Below, piece after piece: positions 60,712-64,000 of a DNA stretch of 64,000 nucleotides (position 1 is its first letter; the number at the start of each line of letters is the position of its first letter). Origin of the DNA: Chrysophaeum taylorii (taxonomy: Eukaryota; Sar; Pelagophyceae; Pelagomonadales; Pelagomonadaceae); assembly GCA_029834535.1 (NCBI GenBank), contig JAQMWT010000334.1, positions 310,001-374,000 on the forward strand. Reading direction: 5' to 3'. Made by a program: the position numbers and the translations under genes. The notes below the pieces were generated by a model that worked only from the letters and a program-made list of their open reading frames with translations, was not told where the DNA came from and made no database searches.

Positions 60712-62298
60712 ATGGAGATAAACGCAGACGTGCGTGAGGAAGAATCTTCTCCAGTTCTTCCCGCCGCCCCTGAGATAGGCCGCGAGGAAGGTGAATTAAG
60801 AGAGGCCGAGGCAGTCGACGTTGCTGACGTGCCCCCTGATGTGCCTCCGGATGCTGCCATTTTTTCGCCGTTGAGTCCAACGACTCCGGATCGTGGCGAG
60901 CGGTTTACTATTGAGCGCGGATCTGCAGCTCGAAGTCGACTTCGTGAAGACCTCGAGCGGAGACGTCGCGAAAATGAACGATTAGCTGAGCTTTTTGCTC
61001 GTGAAAGAGCTGAAGCGAAAGAGGAAGCGGCTCGACGAGAAGTTGATATGCTCAATGATGCATTACAACAAGAGATTGAGACCTCGAAGACCCTACGCTA
61101 AGAGGTTGAACGATTTCGTCGTGAACGAGATGAATTGTTAGCCGAACGTACGCGTCGGGAGAGTAGCCGCGAACGACCCGTGAGTCGACCCGAACCGGAA
61201 ACGCCCGTGAGGCCGCCTGAACCGGAAAGGAACACTGAAACGGGGAATGAACCTCCGCCCCGAGTCGATACGGAGAATGAGGGTAGGGCGGACATTGAGA
61301 ATGAAAGTACGAAAATTTTGCGGGAATTATCGCGGGGAATATCGCAGACGGTTGCCAACGCCTTCGAAAAGGGCAACTTGAGCCGATCCCATCGACCCAC
61401 TTCCAGTTTGAAGCCTGATAACTTCAAACTCGCCATCGACGGCCGAGACCAACGGCAATTTAATTTGGATTCGGCGGCGATGATGCATACTTTAGCAGAT
61501 GACCATTACTCGGTCGAGAAATTACGTTACTTACTACCTGTGCATCTACGGGACACCGTTGCACCAATTTTTGAGGAACACTTGCAGAAATACGAGGAGC
61601 TCTGCGATGAGCTACCACACGGTCCGTCGTTTTACTTGAAATTAGATACGGACGATGAAGAGCATGGAGTCTCGGTTCGTCGTATCCGTCGTCTTAACAA
61701 GACGTATTGCGACAAGATTTTGGATTATTTTAGATCGACTTGCCGACCTCCGCGCACGCAGCAGGAGCTGCTTGACAAATTGCGGAAGGTCACCCAGGCT
61801 TCAGTTCCGAAGAAGTCTGGGGAGCGGCACGCCCAAACGTATTGTACCAGACTCCAATCTGAAGCCTTGGAGTTTTGTTCCGTGTCCAGCCGCACGATGG
61901 ATGATGTCGATATCCTCGACCAGCTTATCAGTGGATTGACGTCCAAGGAGTTGAGGACCCATGTGGGGACTATGAGGAGCGGACATCCAGATAGTTATGT
62001 GACTTTTAAGTCGATGGTGGCGCTTATTACGCGGCTCGAGAACGACGTACGAAAGTTGATGGAGGAGGAGAAGGACCAATGCCAATCTAATCCGAAATCG
62101 AATAAACCGCCGCGAGGGCGGGGAGGTCGAGCTATGGCCTCCGATCAACAAGCCAAGCAAGATGCGGATAAGCCGTCTGGGAATGCGGATCCGCTGATTT
62201 TACGAGATCCTTTTCTGTGGGGCAAGAGAACGTGCCCGCACTGTGGGTTCTTCTGGACCACCCATGATGAAGATGAAAAAAAACGGAAAATCGCGTAG
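60712..62298 (+). pseudogene. gag-like ORF with one in-frame stop
   Basis: The frame from the ATG at 60712 is interrupted once by TAA at 61099-61101 and continues in the same frame to 62298. The N-terminus is acidic and Pro-rich, then a heptad coiled coil (RRRRENERLAELFARERAEA...), then a capsid-like helical region (about 61400-62080: FRSTCRPPRTQQELLDKLRK, ILDQLISGLTSKELRTHVG, typical of gag multimerisation domains), a basic stretch, and the first half of a zinc knuckle-like motif CPHCGFFWTTH. The remaining Cys residues lie in the next frame (see the A8 tract finding). The stop suggests a defective copy, unless it is read through. Confidence 0.65.
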
Positions 62299-62333
62299 TT
62301 TGCAACCGCGATCCGGATCGTTACTACTGTGCA

Positions 62334-63149
62334 ATGTGGAAGCGAATTCGTAAGCAGAAGAAGCAGCCCATATCGCGGTCCGATTGGGCAAAGCGTGATG
62401 ATGCATCTAAGGCGAACGCCACGCACGGATCGGAGCCTTCTAATGAAATTCAAACGGCCCTCACCGATCTTGGAACCACAATGGCGACCATGGTGAGCGA
62501 GGTCAGAAGCATCAAGGATACTACGTCGTTTTCTACACGACAGCGAGACGGACGATCACCTTCTAGACGATCGTCACGCCGACATCGAAGCCAGAGCCCT
62601 AATCGAAAAGCCCATACTGCTCAAGATAGCCCGAGTCCTTGCCGTCACCGGAGCTCTAGTCGCAATTCGCGCCGGCGCCGACGTCATCGACATTACGATG
62701 ACGAGTATGACGGAGGCAGATATCAGGATAGTTCGGGACATTCGAGCGCATCTTTCGCGTTCCAATCTTCATGCGACGCGCCGCCAATGTCGGGGGTTCT
62801 CTTTTACCCGACGGCGCGCCCTGCCCGAGTCTCCAATGATGTTGCCGATGTCGCTGTGACGAGCAGCCATCGTTTGCAACAGGAGCAACATACCACCAAC
62901 GCTCGGATCGTTCGGTGGCCTTCTACATCGTATGTGGAAGCAATGTCAGATGCTACTTGGGATTCTCCGCACTATTGGGAAGACTCAGATTCGGAGACCG
63001 ACGAACCCATGCCGCAGGTTTTCCAGTGTCCCCCCATTCGTCAATGTGCTTGTCTTGCAGGGCAGTTCACGATGATGACGCTAGACCTTTCGAGTTGGCG
63101 TCGGGGACGACGTCTTCTTTTTCTACGGGCCCCCCCGAGACCGTTTTAG
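62334..63149 (+). CDS. Retrotransposon basic/RS-rich ORF
   Basis: The frame extends upstream of the listed ATG to include VVCNRDPDRYYCAMWKR, which supplies two further Cys to complete a zinc-binding motif begun in gag. It continues with a Ser/Arg-rich segment (SPSRRSSRRHRSQSPNRK) like nucleocapsid proteins, then an acidic part ending at 63149. It overlaps the protease ORF, which is in the -1 frame. Confidence 0.5.
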   Translation: MWKRIRKQKKQPISRSDWAKRDDASKANATHGSEPSNEIQTALTDLGTTMATMVSEVRSIKDTTSFSTRQRDGRSPSRRSSRRHRSQSPNRKAHTAQDSPSPCRHRSSSRNSRRRRRHRHYDDEYDGGRYQDSSGHSSASFAFQSSCDAPPMSGVLFYPTARPARVSNDVADVAVTSSHRLQQEQHTTNARIVRWPSTSYVEAMSDATWDSPHYWEDSDSETDEPMPQVFQCPPIRQCACLAGQFTMMTLDLSSWRRGRRLLFLRAPPRPF

Positions 63150-64000
63150 CCGATGTTTTAGCCGATACAGTTTTGGTCGCAGCAGAACAGACCACAGTGG
63201 CGCCGATGGAGGAGAAGTTGACGGGAATGTCCGATTTGATGGACGAGAAACGAAGATTACCAGAAGAGATAAAGGAGGAGATATATGCGCCTCCGATTGA
63301 GAAGTGTCAGAATTTGTTGTCAGCGAAACTGGGGAATGAAGAAGCAGCCGAAGCGGCGAGCGCCAATATAGATTCAGCGGCGAGATGTAGTACGCCAGAT
63401 ATAGCAGCGGTGACGATGCAGATTCCGGGCGATGGGAAACCGGAGATACGATGTCATCACACTGCACTGTCGCCGAGCGATGGGGAAAAGATCGAGCAAG
63501 ACCTCATCACCATCGGTTGCCTGGACCCTGGTACCCTTACGTTTATAGTGGGTCATATTTATAGACGACGAGACGGGCCGAAGTTTGCAACGACTTTAGG
63601 CGTGGATGGAATGGCTGATGTCTCTTATATTTGTCGTGGGATGGTTGAAAAACTGGAAAAGGATAGCATCATCTTTGACCGGGGCGATCTTCCAGTCGAG
63701 CGCACTTTGTATGGGTCAGGATTGAACAAAACGACTATCCACCAATGGGTTGCATTGCGGATTGCGCTTGCGGACGACATTGCCGTTCCAGTTGTTGCTA
63801 TTGTGGCCGATACTAATCATCTATTTTTGCTGGGAGCGCGGGATATTCCGGTGTTTGGAGCCATAGTGGATTACCCGCGGAATCGCATTGCGTTTCTACG
63901 CACACAAGTCGCTTACGGGCGCAAGAAGTTAAAGGTGCAGGATCGACGAGTAGATTCTCCGATTTTGACGTTCAGAACAATTTATGACGAGAGCAATCCC
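63044..64000 (+). CDS. Retropepsin-like protease region of pol, partial
   Basis: This frame has no stop up to the window end. A retropepsin pattern is visible: TLGVDGMADVSYICRGMVEKL at the position of the catalytic D-T/S-G-A strand and helix, and HLFLLGARDIPVFGAIVDYP at the position of the hydrophobic-hydrophobic-Gly-x-Asp motif. The catalytic triplet reads DGM rather than DTG/DSG, so activity in this copy is doubtful or the family is divergent. It is expressed, if at all, by -1 shifting from the preceding ORF. Confidence 0.5.
   Translation, partial: MCLSCRAVHDDDARPFELASGTTSSFSTGPPETVLADVLADTVLVAAEQTTVAPMEEKLTGMSDLMDEKRRLPEEIKEEIYAPPIEKCQNLLSAKLGNEEAAEAASANIDSAARCSTPDIAAVTMQIPGDGKPEIRCHHTALSPSDGEKIEQDLITIGCLDPGTLTFIVGHIYRRRDGPKFATTLGVDGMADVSYICRGMVEKLEKDSIIFDRGDLPVERTLYGSGLNKTTIHQWVALRIALADDIAVPVVAIVADTNHLFLLGARDIPVFGAIVDYPRNRIAFLRTQVAYGRKKLKVQDRRVDSPILTFRTIYDESNP

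Larger units (their letters stand above)
59946..64000 (+). mobile_element. gag-protease retrotransposon, 5' part, cut by window end
   Basis: Base composition changes to more AT-rich here. A non-coding leader (59946-60711), possibly containing a 5' LTR starting TGTGGCGGCAACTCC, precedes three reading frames: gag-like 60712-62298, a basic/RS-rich ORF 62334-63149, and a protease-like ORF from about 63044 running off the end. No second LTR or reverse transcriptase falls in the window, so the superfamily (Ty3-like or Bel-like) cannot be set. Confidence 0.7.

Overview
This 64 kb window is nuclear DNA from a eukaryote, most likely a GC-rich, flagellated microalga of the stramenopile (pelagophyte-like) type. 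What the sequence shows: spliceosomal, chaperonin, origin-recognition and RNA polymerase subunit genes; few, very short GT-AG introns (about 31-106 bp); divergent gene pairs whose start codons lie only 28-80 bp apart; ciliary/centriolar proteins (CEP131-like, SPATA4-like CH domain, kinesin-3 relative); and a GpsA-type glycerol-3-phosphate dehydrogenase with a presequence. The lineage is an inference from these traits and from a Cys-rich ectodomain repeat I associate with stramenopile algae.

Layout. 1-2.0 kb: 3' part of an unknown spliced gene. 2.0-11.8 kb: a graveyard of retroelement tails, two related decayed P-loop/sulfotransferase-like genes and shared non-coding repeat blocks. 11.8-23.2 kb: dense genes (SS18/GIF-like, LUC7, RING-H2, a frameshifted GDPD, enolase-like, CEP131-like, SET, EBP2, Crooked-neck/CLF1). 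23.3-27.9 kb: an array of Helitron-helicase-derived units, one inverted, one with a small terminal-direct-repeat element nested in it. 28.4-44.7 kb: SPATA4-like, CCT4, GpsA-like, a degenerate kinesin-3-like protein, ORC3, an SPT16-related fusion protein and an EF-hand multi-pass membrane protein. 44.7-51.5 kb: simple repeats, LINE remnants and one more Helitron-derived unit around a DHX40-like helicase gene. 51.6-58.4 kb: a rhodanese-like membrane protein, an unknown protein, RPB5, an ankyrin-SAM protein and a PP5-type phosphatase. 58.9-64 kb: more repeats, then the 5' part of a gag-protease retrotransposon that runs off the end.

The main discovery candidate is in the PP5-type serine/threonine phosphatase (55831-58437). 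Its reading frame carries a 358-residue intein exactly before the Cys of the active-site SAPNYC motif. The flanking exteins rejoin to a normal phosphatase sequence and the intein has recognisable splicing blocks and a LAGLIDADG-like insert. Other leads: an SPT16 N-terminal region fused to a new Cys-rich C-terminus, a kinesin-3-like protein without a P-loop, an enolase-like protein lacking two catalytic residues, and a two-copy mobile element with 65/66-bp terminal direct repeats and 6-bp target duplications.

Functionally the intact genes are mostly housekeeping (splicing: LUC7, CLF1, perhaps DHX40; ribosome biogenesis: EBP2; folding: CCT4; transcription/chromatin: RPB5, SET, SPT16-like; replication: ORC3), mixed with cilium genes. 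They are not organised as a pathway cluster. No rRNA, convincing tRNA or CRISPR array was seen.
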